In this document: positions 7,408-15,044 of the stretch, piece by piece
Numbering within the stretch: position 1 is the stretch's first letter
Layout: each line of letters starts with the position of its first letter
Assembly: GCA_021208685.1 (NCBI GenBank)
Contig: JAJOJJ010000011.1
Span: forward strand, 186,001-250,000
DNA: 64,000 nucleotides
Direction: 5' to 3'
Source of the DNA: Saccharospirillaceae bacterium
GTDB lineage: Bacteria > Pseudomonadota > Gammaproteobacteria > Pseudomonadales > Oceanobacteraceae
The notes under the pieces: generated by a model
Told to the model about the DNA's origin: nothing
Database searches by the model: none
The model's input: only the letters and a program-made list of their open reading frames with translations
Program-made: the position numbers and the translations under genes

Positions 7408-7887
7408 ATGCTGAATATTCTGCTGTTGGTGGTGATTGCAGGTCTGCTGATTTATGCATTACGTCGTGCCGGGGTCGGCAGTGGCAAAAGCGCGGTTGAT
7501 AATGTCGCAGCGGGTGCAGAATTTCTGGCGGAAAATAAAAAGCAGGATGGCGTTAAAGAAACCGCATCCGGTCTGCAATATCGGGTATTGCAACCGGGCA
7601 CTGGTGAGAAACACCCTGGCCCGCGCGACCGGGTACTGGTGCATTATCACGGCACCTTGCTGGATGGTTCTGTGTTTGACAGTTCTGTGGTGCGTAACGA
7701 ACCCATTGCCTTTGGCCTGAATCAGGTGATCCGTGGCTGGACGGAAGGCTTGCAACTGATGGTTGAGGGCGAAAAAACACGTTTATTTATTCCGGCCGAT
7801 CTGGCCTACGGTAATCAGCGCGCCGGAACCATTCCGGCTGGCTCGTTGCTGATCTTTGATGTTGAATTATTAAAAATTGAACGTTGA
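7408..7887 (+). CDS. FKBP-type peptidyl-prolyl isomerase, membrane-anchored
   Basis: A 159-residue protein: an N-terminal hydrophobic anchor (residues 2-18, ILLLVVIAGLLIYAL), a linker, then an FKBP domain from about residue 50 with GLQYRVLQPGTGEKHPGPRD's core, VHYHGTLLDGSVFDSS, VIRGWTEGLQLM and IPADLAYG. These contain the aromatic residues that form the FKBP proline pocket. It catalyses prolyl cis-trans isomerisation, probably at the periplasmic face because the anchor looks like a signal-anchor. ATG 7408 has GGGAG upstream; an earlier in-frame ATG lacks one. It is close to FklB/FkpA relatives but shorter, without the dimerisation domain. Confidence 0.9.
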   Translation: MLNILLLVVIAGLLIYALRRAGVGSGKSAVDNVAAGAEFLAENKKQDGVKETASGLQYRVLQPGTGEKHPGPRDRVLVHYHGTLLDGSVFDSSVVRNEPIAFGLNQVIRGWTEGLQLMVEGEKTRLFIPADLAYGNQRAGTIPAGSLLIFDVELLKIER

Positions 7888-7969
7888 TAAATAATGAGAA
7901 AGGGCTTTCTTTCAAAGCAGCGGACTGAATATAAGCTTCAGTGATTATCGGCAGCAGGGAAAATACGCA

Positions 7970-8827
7970 ATGTGGCAGTGGCTGTTCAATAAACTGGCAA
8001 TCTGGGCGAAGCCCGAGGTGAAAGCATTACCTGTCTGGCAGCCGGAATGGTCTGACTTTTTATGGTCGCACGTGGCGTTTTATCAGCGTCTGGATGAAAC
8101 GCAGCGTCGGCAATTTGAGCACCGTTGTCAGCTGTTTCTGGCGACCACTGCGGTTGAAGGTGGTGTCGATGTTGAGGTGACCGATGAAGATCGCCTGCTG
8201 GTTGCCGCGAGTGCGGTGATTCCGGTCTGGGGTTTTCCGGGCTGGCATTATTTTAATGTTCGGGCCGTTTTTCTGTTGCCGGGCGCGTTTAATGCGGCGT
8301 TTCAGTGTGGAGCCCCGGATTCGTGTATTACCGGCATGGTTGGCACCGGGCCGATGGCAGGTAAGGTGGCACTGAGTAAGCCGGATTTACACGCCGGCTT
8401 TGCCAATCAGAAAGACAAGCACAATGTGGGTATCCATGAGTTTGTGCATCTGGTGGATATGGCCGATGGTGCTCTGGATGGTTTTCCTGAACGTCTGGAA
8501 AGTTATCGTGTCAGCGATGCCTGGTTCAGTCTGGTGCAGCAAAAGATTGGCGAGATGGAGCAGGACAGAACCGGTATCCCGGAATACGGTGCTACCAATC
8601 AGGCTGAATTTTTTGCGGTTGTTTCGGAATATTTCTTTGAGCGTCCACAGCTGCTGCAGAAAAAACATCCGCGTCTTTATGGCTATCTGAGTGAATTTTA
8701 TCAACAGAATCTGGCGGATCTCAGGTATGCGGCTGCTCCCCATAAAAACAGCCTGTGCCCCTGCGGCAGTGGTAAAAAGTACAAGCGCTGCTGTATGCCT
8801 GACGATCATCAGACATCCGCATCGTAA
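7970..8827 (+). CDS. mtfA: MtfA-type zinc peptidase with C-terminal SEC-C motif
   Basis: A 285-residue cytoplasmic protein. The M90-family zinc motif HEFVH is at residues 156-160, with a downstream glutamate region NQAEFFAVVSEYFFE supplying the third ligand. In E. coli MtfA titrates the glucose repressor Mlc and has aminopeptidase activity. The last 25 residues add a SEC-C zinc motif, CPCGSGKKYKRCC, which is absent from E. coli MtfA but common in the family elsewhere and is known in SecA. The start at 7970 follows AGGGAAAATACGCA. The gene ends 12 bases before fold-back element 2. Confidence 0.9.
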   Translation: MWQWLFNKLAIWAKPEVKALPVWQPEWSDFLWSHVAFYQRLDETQRRQFEHRCQLFLATTAVEGGVDVEVTDEDRLLVAASAVIPVWGFPGWHYFNVRAVFLLPGAFNAAFQCGAPDSCITGMVGTGPMAGKVALSKPDLHAGFANQKDKHNVGIHEFVHLVDMADGALDGFPERLESYRVSDAWFSLVQQKIGEMEQDRTGIPEYGATNQAEFFAVVSEYFFERPQLLQKKHPRLYGYLSEFYQQNLADLRYAAAPHKNSLCPCGSGKKYKRCCMPDDHQTSAS

Positions 8828-8839
8828 CGGTTTTATTTC

Positions 8840-9108
8840 TAGGGCACCTCTGAATAATTCAGTGCCCGCTTCGGCTTACTGAAAAAGTTCAGATCAAGGC
8901 GCCACGTTGAAGGCATAACGGGTTACGTCAAAACGTGGCAACACCGAGCTGGATTTTTTCAGCAAGCCCCGAAGGGCGTGGGCTGCAGAGCGTTTTGACG
9001 GTGTTGTCGATTTTATAAAGGACTCGCCATTCACTGCAATCGACGCCTTGTCAAAAGCACTCTGCAGCACTCACGCGAAGCTGTGCAGAATTATTCAGAG
9101 GTGCCCTA
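8840..9108. mobile_element. Fold-back MITE-like element, copy 2 (about 269 bp)
   Basis: Terminal inverted repeats CTAGGGCACCTCTGAATAAT (from 8839) and their perfect reverse complement ending at 9109 span 22 bases. The halves are imperfect reverse complements (GACAAGGCG, CAACACCG and GCAGC blocks recur), and CCCGAAGGG (8968-8976) sits at the centre. Length, TA edges, centre and the TAACGGGTTA block match the element at 5351-5618, although the outer repeats differ. No transposase. It ends 13 bases before the next start codon. Confidence 0.75.
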
Positions 9109-9121
9109 GTATGGACAGATT

Positions 9122-9844
9122 ATGCGCACAGGCCGGTTACTGATTACACTCTATGTTTTGTTGCCACTGCTGATGGTTTTTCCTGCTCAGAGCGAGCCGG
9201 TTCGCATGGGTACCTTTACGATTCCTTTAATGGTTGAATCGGAAAATCGCGGTGTGTTTATCCGTCTGGCGGAAGCGGTAGCGGAAGACGCCGGACTGGA
9301 ATTAAACATTGCTTTGTTCCCGACCCGGCGTGTACGTGAGGAATTTGCTGAACAGCGTCTGGATATGATCTTTCCGGCAATCAGCGAGTCCATAAAATCG
9401 CCATATCTGGCAACCACGGCGGTGTACAGTAAGCGTGTGTTCGCTTTTACCCGTGTGGAGGATCCTCTGGTATTAAAACCAGAAGATATGGCCGGAAAGC
9501 GTATTGGTTACACGGATGGATTCAGTTACTCCGGGGATGTGTTGTCCGTTGCCGGAGCCAGCTATCAGGGCACGATCACCGATCCGCAGAATATTAAAAA
9601 ACTGTTGGCGGGACGTATCGACGTATTTATCGGTGATGAACGCTCTGCGCTGCGCGCCATTGCAGAAGAACAGGCGAATCATCGGGTGCATTATGAGCGT
9701 ATGCATCCATTGAGTGAGCATCCGGTTTTTTTTGCTTTTCAGCGGACTTCGCGCGGTAGTGAATTGCATCAGCGTTTTAATCAGGCGCTGGCGAGAATGG
9801 CCGCCGATGGACGTTTGGCGGCCATTCTCAGCCAGACCCGCTGA
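9122..9844 (+). CDS. Periplasmic solute-binding protein, family 3 type
   Basis: A 240-residue secreted protein. Residues 1-24 form a signal peptide (positive start, hydrophobic core LLITLYVLLPLLMVFPAQS, cleavage near AQS-EP). The mature part has the bilobed type II binding-protein pattern: an early VAEDAGLELNIALFPTRR segment, DMIFPAISES, the hinge-region FTRVEDPLVLKPEDMAGKRI's core LKPEDMAGKRIGY, and a late VFFAFQRTSRGSELHQRFNQ. There is no permease or ATPase nearby, so it may be an orphan binding protein or a sensor domain. The start lies only 13 bases from fold-back element 2, with no strong ribosome-binding site, so expression may depend on the element. Confidence 0.8.
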   Translation: MRTGRLLITLYVLLPLLMVFPAQSEPVRMGTFTIPLMVESENRGVFIRLAEAVAEDAGLELNIALFPTRRVREEFAEQRLDMIFPAISESIKSPYLATTAVYSKRVFAFTRVEDPLVLKPEDMAGKRIGYTDGFSYSGDVLSVAGASYQGTITDPQNIKKLLAGRIDVFIGDERSALRAIAEEQANHRVHYERMHPLSEHPVFFAFQRTSRGSELHQRFNQALARMAADGRLAAILSQTR

Positions 9845-9846
9845 GT

Positions 9847-10395
9847 TTATCGCTTACTTTCCTGCAGTACCGTCATGCTGATTTCAATGGTTTGGCTGCT
9901 GTCTCCCAACCACAGCATGCCATCCTGAATACTGGCCTGCAGGCGCATGGTGCGGCTTGTCAGCTGCTGCAGCTGGCCGATGGCGGCAGCATCAAAATCG
10001 ATTACCCGCAGATTATTAAAACGCTGACAGCTGTTTTCAACCTGTTGCCACCAAAGCTGAGCGGCACGTCCGTGGTAGCTGTAAATAATGACGTGCTTTG
10101 CACGGTTGCAGGCTTTACGGATACGTTTTTCATCGGGCTGACCGAGCTCAATCCACAGGTCTATTTCATCGCTTAATGAATGCGCCCACAAATCCGGTTC
10201 ATCATCGGTGCTCAGGCCTTTGGTGAATTCCAGTTGTTCGCTGGCATTGAGGGTGAAGGCCGCGAGGCGAACCATCATGCGCTCGGTGGTTTCTGACGGA
10301 TGCTGGGCAATGGTCAGGTTGTAGGTCTGGTAATGGTGACGATCCATATCAGAGACATTTAATTCGGCTTTAAAAATGGTTGCTTTCAGCGCCAT
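9847..10395 (-). CDS. yaeQ: YaeQ family protein
   Basis: A 182-residue cytoplasmic protein. The opening MALKATIFKAELNVSDMDRHHY and the segments ERMMVRLAAFTLNA, LWIELGQPDEKRIRKAC and VIIYSYHGRAAQLWW's core are characteristic of YaeQ, whose fold is related to PD-(D/E)XK nucleases; the E-[LF]-G-Q-P-D stretch carries the equivalent of the catalytic acid. YaeQ was once proposed as an RfaH suppressor, which has not held up, so the role is open. It is convergent with the solute-binding protein gene, two bases apart. Full length. Confidence 0.92.
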   Translation of the reverse strand: MALKATIFKAELNVSDMDRHHYQTYNLTIAQHPSETTERMMVRLAAFTLNASEQLEFTKGLSTDDEPDLWAHSLSDEIDLWIELGQPDEKRIRKACNRAKHVIIYSYHGRAAQLWWQQVENSCQRFNNLRVIDFDAAAIGQLQQLTSRTMRLQASIQDGMLWLGDSSQTIEISMTVLQESKR

Positions 10396-10659
10396 GGGAC
10401 TCGTTGCCAGAAAAAATAAGTGCGTACTCTAATGGTTTCGCCTGTCCGCGGCTATGGTTCAGCGGTAGCCGATGAGCGCCGGGAAGCCACGGTCTTATAT
10501 TCGATCATGCTATTTGCCTCTGATCTTCTTAGTTTAAAGCGGTCTTTTGCCTTTCTGCCCGGGTGTTTCTCAGCTAGATATTAAATGGTCGTTCTGCCAC
10601 AAGCAGAGCGGCAATTGCTCTTGATGGGTAACGCTCAGGCCAAAAGCCGGAGGTGCAAC
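10396..10659. other. Intergenic region upstream of the 2-oxo acid dehydrogenase operon
   Basis: This is the first part of a 363-base gap that ends in the leader ORF described next. I see no gene, no clear terminator and no recognised operator here. AT-rich stretches near 10500-10590 (TTAGTTTAAAG, AGATATTAAATGG) are where the promoter of the operon would be expected, but I cannot assign -35 and -10 boxes with confidence. Confidence 0.4.
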
Positions 10660-10740
10660 ATGTCTCTTCAAATGATCTTCTGCGGTATTTGGCTGCGGAG
10701 CCGACGCTTCCCCTTGGTCTCATACATTCCGGCGGCCTGA
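10660..10740 (+). CDS. Possible 26-residue leader peptide upstream of the 2-oxo acid dehydrogenase operon
   Basis: An ATG at 10660 with a strong ribosome-binding site (GGAGGTG, spacing five) opens a 26-codon frame, beginning MSLQMIFCGIWLRSRR and ending at the TGA 10738-10740, 18 bases before the E1 alpha start. Composition is Arg-rich with scattered Trp, Phe and Tyr. It may be a leader peptide controlling the operon or a spurious ORF. No run of branched-chain codons of the usual attenuator kind is present. Confidence 0.35.
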   Translation: MSLQMIFCGIWLRSRRFPLVSYIPAA

Positions 10741-10758
10741 CTGACGGAGGAAAATACT

Positions 10759-11838
10759 ATGGCTCAAATTCCGGTTTTTGATCCCGGCGCTATGACGCAG
10801 TATCTGGGCTGCGACGGTGTTCCTGTGCGTGATGTTCCTCTCTGGGCGCACGACGTTGAACCGTTGTTACGCGCCTATGAGTGGATGATGCTGACACGGA
10901 TGTTCGACCAGAAAGCGGTAGCCTTGCAACGTACCGGACAGCTTGGCACTTTTCCATCTTCGGTCGGACAGGAAGCCATTGGCGTTGCCTGTGGTCTGGC
11001 TCTGGAAGCGCAGGATGTCTTTGTGCCGTATTACCGTGACCACGCCACGCAGCTGATCCGCGGGGCGGCCATGCAGGATCTGCTGTTGTACTGGGGTGGG
11101 GATGAGCGTGGCAGCTACGCAGGCCCGGCGCAGGATTTGCCGGTGTGTGTTCCCATTGCCACTCAGTGTGGTCATGCGGTGGGCGCGGCGGCGGCGCTGA
11201 AAATCCGCCACCAGCCGCAGGCGGTGCTGTGCACTCTGGGGGATGGCGCGACGTCCAAGGGCGATTTTTCTGAAGCCCTGAATCTGGCGGGCACCTGGCA
11301 TCTGCCGGTGGTGTTTGTCATCAATAACAACCAATGGGCGATTTCGGTACCGCGTGCCGCGCAGTGTGGTGCGCCGACGCTGGCCCAAAAAGGCTGGGGC
11401 GCAGGTATACACAGTGTGCAGGCCGACGGTAACGACATCATCGCCATGCTGGAGGTGGTGAACGAGGCACTGGATCGTGCACGCCACCGCAAAGGCCCGA
11501 CATTGATTGAGGCCATCAGCTACCGTCTGGGGGATCACACCACCGCCGACGATGCCAGCCGTTATCGTGCCGCAGATGATGTACAAGCTGCCTGGGAGCG
11601 GGAGCCGCTGCTGCGCCTGCGTCGGTTTCTGACGTCACAGGGTGCGTGGAGCGAGGCCATGGATGCCCGTTGGCAGGAGCATTGCCAGGCTCTGATCAGT
11701 AAAGCCGTAGAGCAATATCTGGCAACCCCGCCGCAGGCCGCAGAAGCGATGTTTGATCATTTATACGCGGAGTGGCCAGCCGCGCTGGATGAACAGCTTG
11801 ATCTGTTTGCCGCGCGCATGGCCGTACGGGAGGTGTGA
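10759..11838 (+). CDS. Thiamine-dependent 2-oxo acid dehydrogenase E1 component, alpha subunit
   Basis: A 359-residue cytoplasmic subunit. It carries the thiamine diphosphate motif GDG (161-163) ending in NN (189-191): LGDGATSKGDFSEALN and VFVINNNQWAIS. The phosphorylation-loop-like region YRLGDHTTADDASRY follows near residue 255. With the E1 beta gene 2 bases downstream it forms the heterotetrameric E1 that decarboxylates pyruvate or a branched-chain 2-oxo acid and passes the acyl group to E2. The NNQWAISVPR stretch resembles PdhA of Gram-positive type and BkdA alike, so the substrate cannot be settled. GGAGGAAAATACT precedes the ATG. No E3 gene is present, so the complex must share a lipoamide dehydrogenase. 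Confidence 0.88.
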   Translation: MAQIPVFDPGAMTQYLGCDGVPVRDVPLWAHDVEPLLRAYEWMMLTRMFDQKAVALQRTGQLGTFPSSVGQEAIGVACGLALEAQDVFVPYYRDHATQLIRGAAMQDLLLYWGGDERGSYAGPAQDLPVCVPIATQCGHAVGAAAALKIRHQPQAVLCTLGDGATSKGDFSEALNLAGTWHLPVVFVINNNQWAISVPRAAQCGAPTLAQKGWGAGIHSVQADGNDIIAMLEVVNEALDRARHRKGPTLIEAISYRLGDHTTADDASRYRAADDVQAAWEREPLLRLRRFLTSQGAWSEAMDARWQEHCQALISKAVEQYLATPPQAAEAMFDHLYAEWPAALDEQLDLFAARMAVREV

Positions 11839-11839
11839 T

Positions 11840-12862
11840 ATGAGCCTGCAAACCACTGAAACGGTCGGTCATGTGCCTGAATCCTGCGATCTGACTCTGG
11901 TTGAAGCCGTGAATCTGGCCCTGGCGCGGGCAATGACCGAAGACCCGGACGTCGTATTGTTGGGGGAGGATATTGGCCTTAACGGCGGAGTCTTCCGCGC
12001 CACACAAGGGTTGCAACAGCAGTTTGGCCGCGAACGGGTAATGGATACGCCACTGGCCGAAGCCCTGATTGCCGGTACGGCCATCGGCATGGCCACTCAG
12101 GGGCTGAAACCGGTCGCCGAAATTCAGTTTATGGGGTTTATTTTTCCGGCCATGGAGCAGCTGGTGACCCACGCCGCAAGGTTGCGCAACCGTACCCGCG
12201 GGCGGTTGCATTGTCCGCTGGTGATACGTGCGCCGTTTGGTGGTGGCATTCATGCGCCGGAACATCACTCCGAAAGCACCGAAGCGCTGTTTGCGCATAT
12301 TCCCGGTTTGCGGGTGGTGATTCCATCGTCGCCGCGACGGGCTTATGGCCTGCTGCTGAGTGCGATTGATAACCCCGATCCGGTGATATTTCTCGAACCC
12401 AAGCGCCTTTATCGCGCACTCAAGCAACCGCTCAGCGATGACGGTGCCCGTCTGCCACTCGATACGGTATTTATTCTGCGTGAAGGGCATGACATGACGC
12501 TGGTCAGCTGGGGGGCGTGCATACAGGAAACACTGGCAGCGGCGCAGGAGCTGGAGCAGCGTGGCATCAGCGCTGAAGTGATCGACGTGGCGACGGTCAG
12601 TCCGCTGGATATGGACAGCATCCGCGCCTCGGTCGAGAAAACCGGACGCTGTGTGATTATTCATGAGGCCGCCCGCAGCGGAGGAATCGGTGCCGATATT
12701 TCTGCCCGGCTGAGTGAGCAGAGTCTCGATTTACTGCAGGCTCCGGTGATCCGGGTGACAGGCTTTGATACGCCAATGCCGTATTTCCGTCAGGAATTGC
12801 TCTATCTGCCGCAGGTGGCCGACATTGTCGCCGCCGCTGACCAGTGCATGAGCTACCGTTAA
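11840..12862 (+). CDS. Thiamine-dependent 2-oxo acid dehydrogenase E1 component, beta subunit
   Basis: A 340-residue subunit that pairs with the preceding E1 alpha. Transketolase pyrimidine-binding motifs are present: VEAVNLALARAMTEDPDVV, LLGEDIG, RVMDTPLAEALIAGTAIGMA's core, then APFGGGIHAPEHHSES, PDPVIFLEPKRLYR and the C-terminal VSWGACIQETLAA domain with IDVATVSPLDMDS. ATG 11840 has GGGAGGTGTGAT upstream and lies just 1 base after the E1 alpha stop codon; an upstream in-frame start would overlap E1 alpha. The N-terminal extension before LTLVEAVN is about 17 residues longer than usual. All family landmarks are intact. Confidence 0.92.
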   Translation: MSLQTTETVGHVPESCDLTLVEAVNLALARAMTEDPDVVLLGEDIGLNGGVFRATQGLQQQFGRERVMDTPLAEALIAGTAIGMATQGLKPVAEIQFMGFIFPAMEQLVTHAARLRNRTRGRLHCPLVIRAPFGGGIHAPEHHSESTEALFAHIPGLRVVIPSSPRRAYGLLLSAIDNPDPVIFLEPKRLYRALKQPLSDDGARLPLDTVFILREGHDMTLVSWGACIQETLAAAQELEQRGISAEVIDVATVSPLDMDSIRASVEKTGRCVIIHEAARSGGIGADISARLSEQSLDLLQAPVIRVTGFDTPMPYFRQELLYLPQVADIVAAADQCMSYR

Positions 12863-12903
12863 ATCGGTAACAAAAACGAATGGCCGGTAAATCAGGAGTG
12901 TCT

Positions 12904-14061
12904 ATGCGTTATTTCCGCTTACCCGATTTAGGTGAAGGACTGGCGGATGCCGATATTGTGGAATGGCATGTAAAAGCCGGTGATACCGTGGCGGTTGATC
13001 AGTTGCTGTTGTCGGTTGAAACCGCCAAGGCCATCGTTGAGCTGCCGTCTCCCTGTGCGGGTGTGGTCAGCCATTGTTTTGGCGAACCCGGCGATACCGT
13101 GAATACCGGCGAGCCATTGGTGGAGTTTGTTCAGGACGGCAGCAGCGCTCTGGCAAGCCGGGAAGATAACGGTTCCGTGGTGGGCGAAATGCCGGTCGCC
13201 AGAGAACGCAGTGACGATCATTTTGTGATAGGAAAGGGTGGTCCTGGTATCAGTGCCGACCGGGTGCGGGTGACCCCCAGTGTGCGGGCACTGGCACGGC
13301 GTCTGAATGTCGATATTCAGCAAGTCAGTGGCAGCGGCCCGCATGGCCGGATCACCGCTGACGATGTGGAAAAAGCCGGACGCCTGGACCAGCAGCTGGG
13401 GCAGGGCGAGCGCCTGACCGGTGTGCGTAAAAGCATGGCGCGCACAATGGCTCAGGCCCATGCGCAGGTGGTGCCGGTTACCCTGTTTGATGAGGCCGAT
13501 GTGTCGCACTGGGATGCCGGGGAGGATGTCAGTATCCGGCTGGTGCAGGCCATTGCCGCCGGTTGTGTTGCGGTGCCGGATTTAAACGGCTGGTTTCATG
13601 GCGATGAGCAGCATCAGCAGATGACCCGGCGACTGATCAGTCAGATTGATCTGGGCATCGCCGTTGATACCCCGCAGGGCTTATTCGTACCGGTATTACG
13701 CGATGTCGGTTCACGCAGTGCGGACGATTTACGTGCCGGGCTGGATCGCCTGAAAGCTGACGTCCGTAAACGCACCATTCCGCCGCAGGAAATGCAGGGT
13801 GCGACCATTACATTATCGAATTACGGGGCCATCGCCGGGCGTTATGGCACACCGGTGGTGGTGCCGCCAACGATGGCCATTCTGGGTGCCGGACGGGTTT
13901 TGGAAAAACCGCTGTGTGCGATGGGAGAATTGTTCGCCGGTAAAGTGTTGCCACTGTCACTGACCTTTGATCACCGTGCGGTGACGGGAGGCGAGGCCAG
14001 TCGTTTTTTAGCGGCGGTTATTACCGACCTGCAGAAAGAGCCGGACCTTATTGATCGCTGA
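12904..14061 (+). CDS. Dihydrolipoamide acyltransferase (E2) of the 2-oxo acid dehydrogenase complex
   Basis: A 385-residue E2 with all three domains. A single N-terminal lipoyl domain (residues 1-77) has the lipoylated lysine in ETAKAIVELPSP (Lys42). A peripheral-subunit-binding domain follows at about 118-155 (TPSVRALARRLNVDI, GSGPHGRITADDV). The catalytic domain runs from about 168 to 385, with the active-site motif DHRAVTGGE (His357) near the end. It moves the acyl group from E1 to CoA. ATG 12904 has CAGGAGTG upstream. One lipoyl domain and no E3 nearby fit a BKD or Gram-positive-like PDH operon rather than the AceEF type. The operon ends at the hairpin at 14080. Confidence 0.92.
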   Translation: MRYFRLPDLGEGLADADIVEWHVKAGDTVAVDQLLLSVETAKAIVELPSPCAGVVSHCFGEPGDTVNTGEPLVEFVQDGSSALASREDNGSVVGEMPVARERSDDHFVIGKGGPGISADRVRVTPSVRALARRLNVDIQQVSGSGPHGRITADDVEKAGRLDQQLGQGERLTGVRKSMARTMAQAHAQVVPVTLFDEADVSHWDAGEDVSIRLVQAIAAGCVAVPDLNGWFHGDEQHQQMTRRLISQIDLGIAVDTPQGLFVPVLRDVGSRSADDLRAGLDRLKADVRKRTIPPQEMQGATITLSNYGAIAGRYGTPVVVPPTMAILGAGRVLEKPLCAMGELFAGKVLPLSLTFDHRAVTGGEASRFLAAVITDLQKEPDLIDR

Positions 14062-14079
14062 ACACCTGCTGAAACCGCT

Positions 14080-14103
14080 GCCGGCCACACAGGCCGGCTT
14101 TTA
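14080..14103 (+). terminator. Intrinsic terminator of the 2-oxo acid dehydrogenase operon
   Basis: GCCGGCC-ACACA-GGCCGGC followed by TTTTAT, 19 bases after the E2 stop codon. It also overlaps the stop of the convergent gene at 14101. Confidence 0.8.
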
Positions 14104-14565
14104 TCCGCTGTGACCGGCGTGTTCCTGTGCCCAGGCCAGCAGCATACGGTGAACCCGTTCGTCGCACGGCAGATGATGCAGTTCGCTTTCATCGAGCGCG
14201 TCAGCATCCTGCCATTCATCACGGCAGTCGCTGATTTCAATGCTCAGATCGCGGCTGCAGGCGTCATACAGTTTTTCCAGCAGATCGGTGACCCGCGCGG
14301 GATCGTCGGCAAACAGATAAGGCTGTTCCAGATCGTGTTCCAGCTCGCGCATCACCGACCAGGCGGTTTCGCCACGCTGGTACAGCGTATCCGGTGTAAT
14401 ACCATGCAGATCCTGCAGGCTGATGTCCCAGTCGTCCCAGTCATCTTCCGGCTGAATCAGCGTTGTTTTTATCTGACCATCGGACTGAGACCAGGCAATG
14501 GCAACCGGGTGGGCGTGTTCTTCAAACGAACTGCCGTCGATGGCAATAAATTGCGGGTATTTCAC
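14101..14565 (-). CDS. DnaQ-like exonuclease-fold protein with altered active site
   Basis: A 154-residue cytoplasmic protein. The first strand, FIAIDGSSFEEHAHPVAIAW, matches the Exo I position of DEDD exonucleases, but the usual D-x-E is D-x-S here. LHGITPDTLYQRG resembles the region before Exo II (the HGI-T signature), and a late HRMLLAWAQEH has the look of the Exo III helix. The loss of the second acid suggests weak or no nuclease activity; the fold assignment is an inference from these motifs. It is convergent with the E2 gene, and its stop overlaps the terminator. No functional link with neighbours is seen. Confidence 0.6.
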   Translation of the reverse strand: MKYPQFIAIDGSSFEEHAHPVAIAWSQSDGQIKTTLIQPEDDWDDWDISLQDLHGITPDTLYQRGETAWSVMRELEHDLEQPYLFADDPARVTDLLEKLYDACSRDLSIEISDCRDEWQDADALDESELHHLPCDERVHRMLLAWAQEHAGHSG

Positions 14566-14710
14566 AATGGCCTCACAGGATTCAGAGAAGCGCCGAATCT
14601 ACTCAGATGCACCGGGTTTGGCAAGGGCGTCAATCCGGCAGGTCAGGCTCAGGAATAAGGCCGTAACCAATCCGTTTACCGGTTGGGACGACACCCATTA
14701 CCCGTGGTTG

Positions 14711-14965
14711 TCAGCCTGGCCGGATATCGGGTTCATGGCGCAGCAGGCTGTCGAGCGTGTCGATGACTTCGGCCCAGTCGGCATCCTGAGCCAGTGACTC
14801 GCGCAGAAAGGCTTGTTGTGAGGGCGTAAAAAAATCAAGTTCAGCCAGTTTGGTTTTACCTGACACCGGCTTGTGACGCTCGATAAAGTCGGCAATATTC
14901 TGATCAGAGTTGGGCAGACCAAGCTGCGCAAACAGAGCATTAAGGTTGTGCACCGGCGATTCCAT
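14711..14965 (-). CDS. DUF2789 family protein
   Basis: An 84-residue soluble protein. The opening (VHNLNALFAQLGLPNSDQNI) and LDFFTPSQQAFLRESLAQD followed by DWAEVIDTLDSLLR are the conserved parts of DUF2789, a small helical family found in Pseudomonas and relatives without known function. ATG 14965 sits eight bases after AGAGG; a second ATG six bases upstream is too close to that site. The gene stands alone between the exonuclease-like gene and the desaturase. Length is normal. Confidence 0.85.
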   Translation of the reverse strand: MESPVHNLNALFAQLGLPNSDQNIADFIERHKPVSGKTKLAELDFFTPSQQAFLRESLAQDADWAEVIDTLDSLLRHEPDIRPG

Positions 14966-15044
14966 AAGCATACCTCTGGAGGGGAGTGTGTTCTGGTATT
15001 GTACTGATGATACCGCTTAGCCGCTCAATGTCAGAGTACCGGCT

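Noticed and set aside
11696-12664. A 322-codon frame antisense to the E1 beta gene
   Set aside because: Composition is unlike a folded protein (Arg, His, Gln rich), and it is the complement of an intact and conserved E1 beta.
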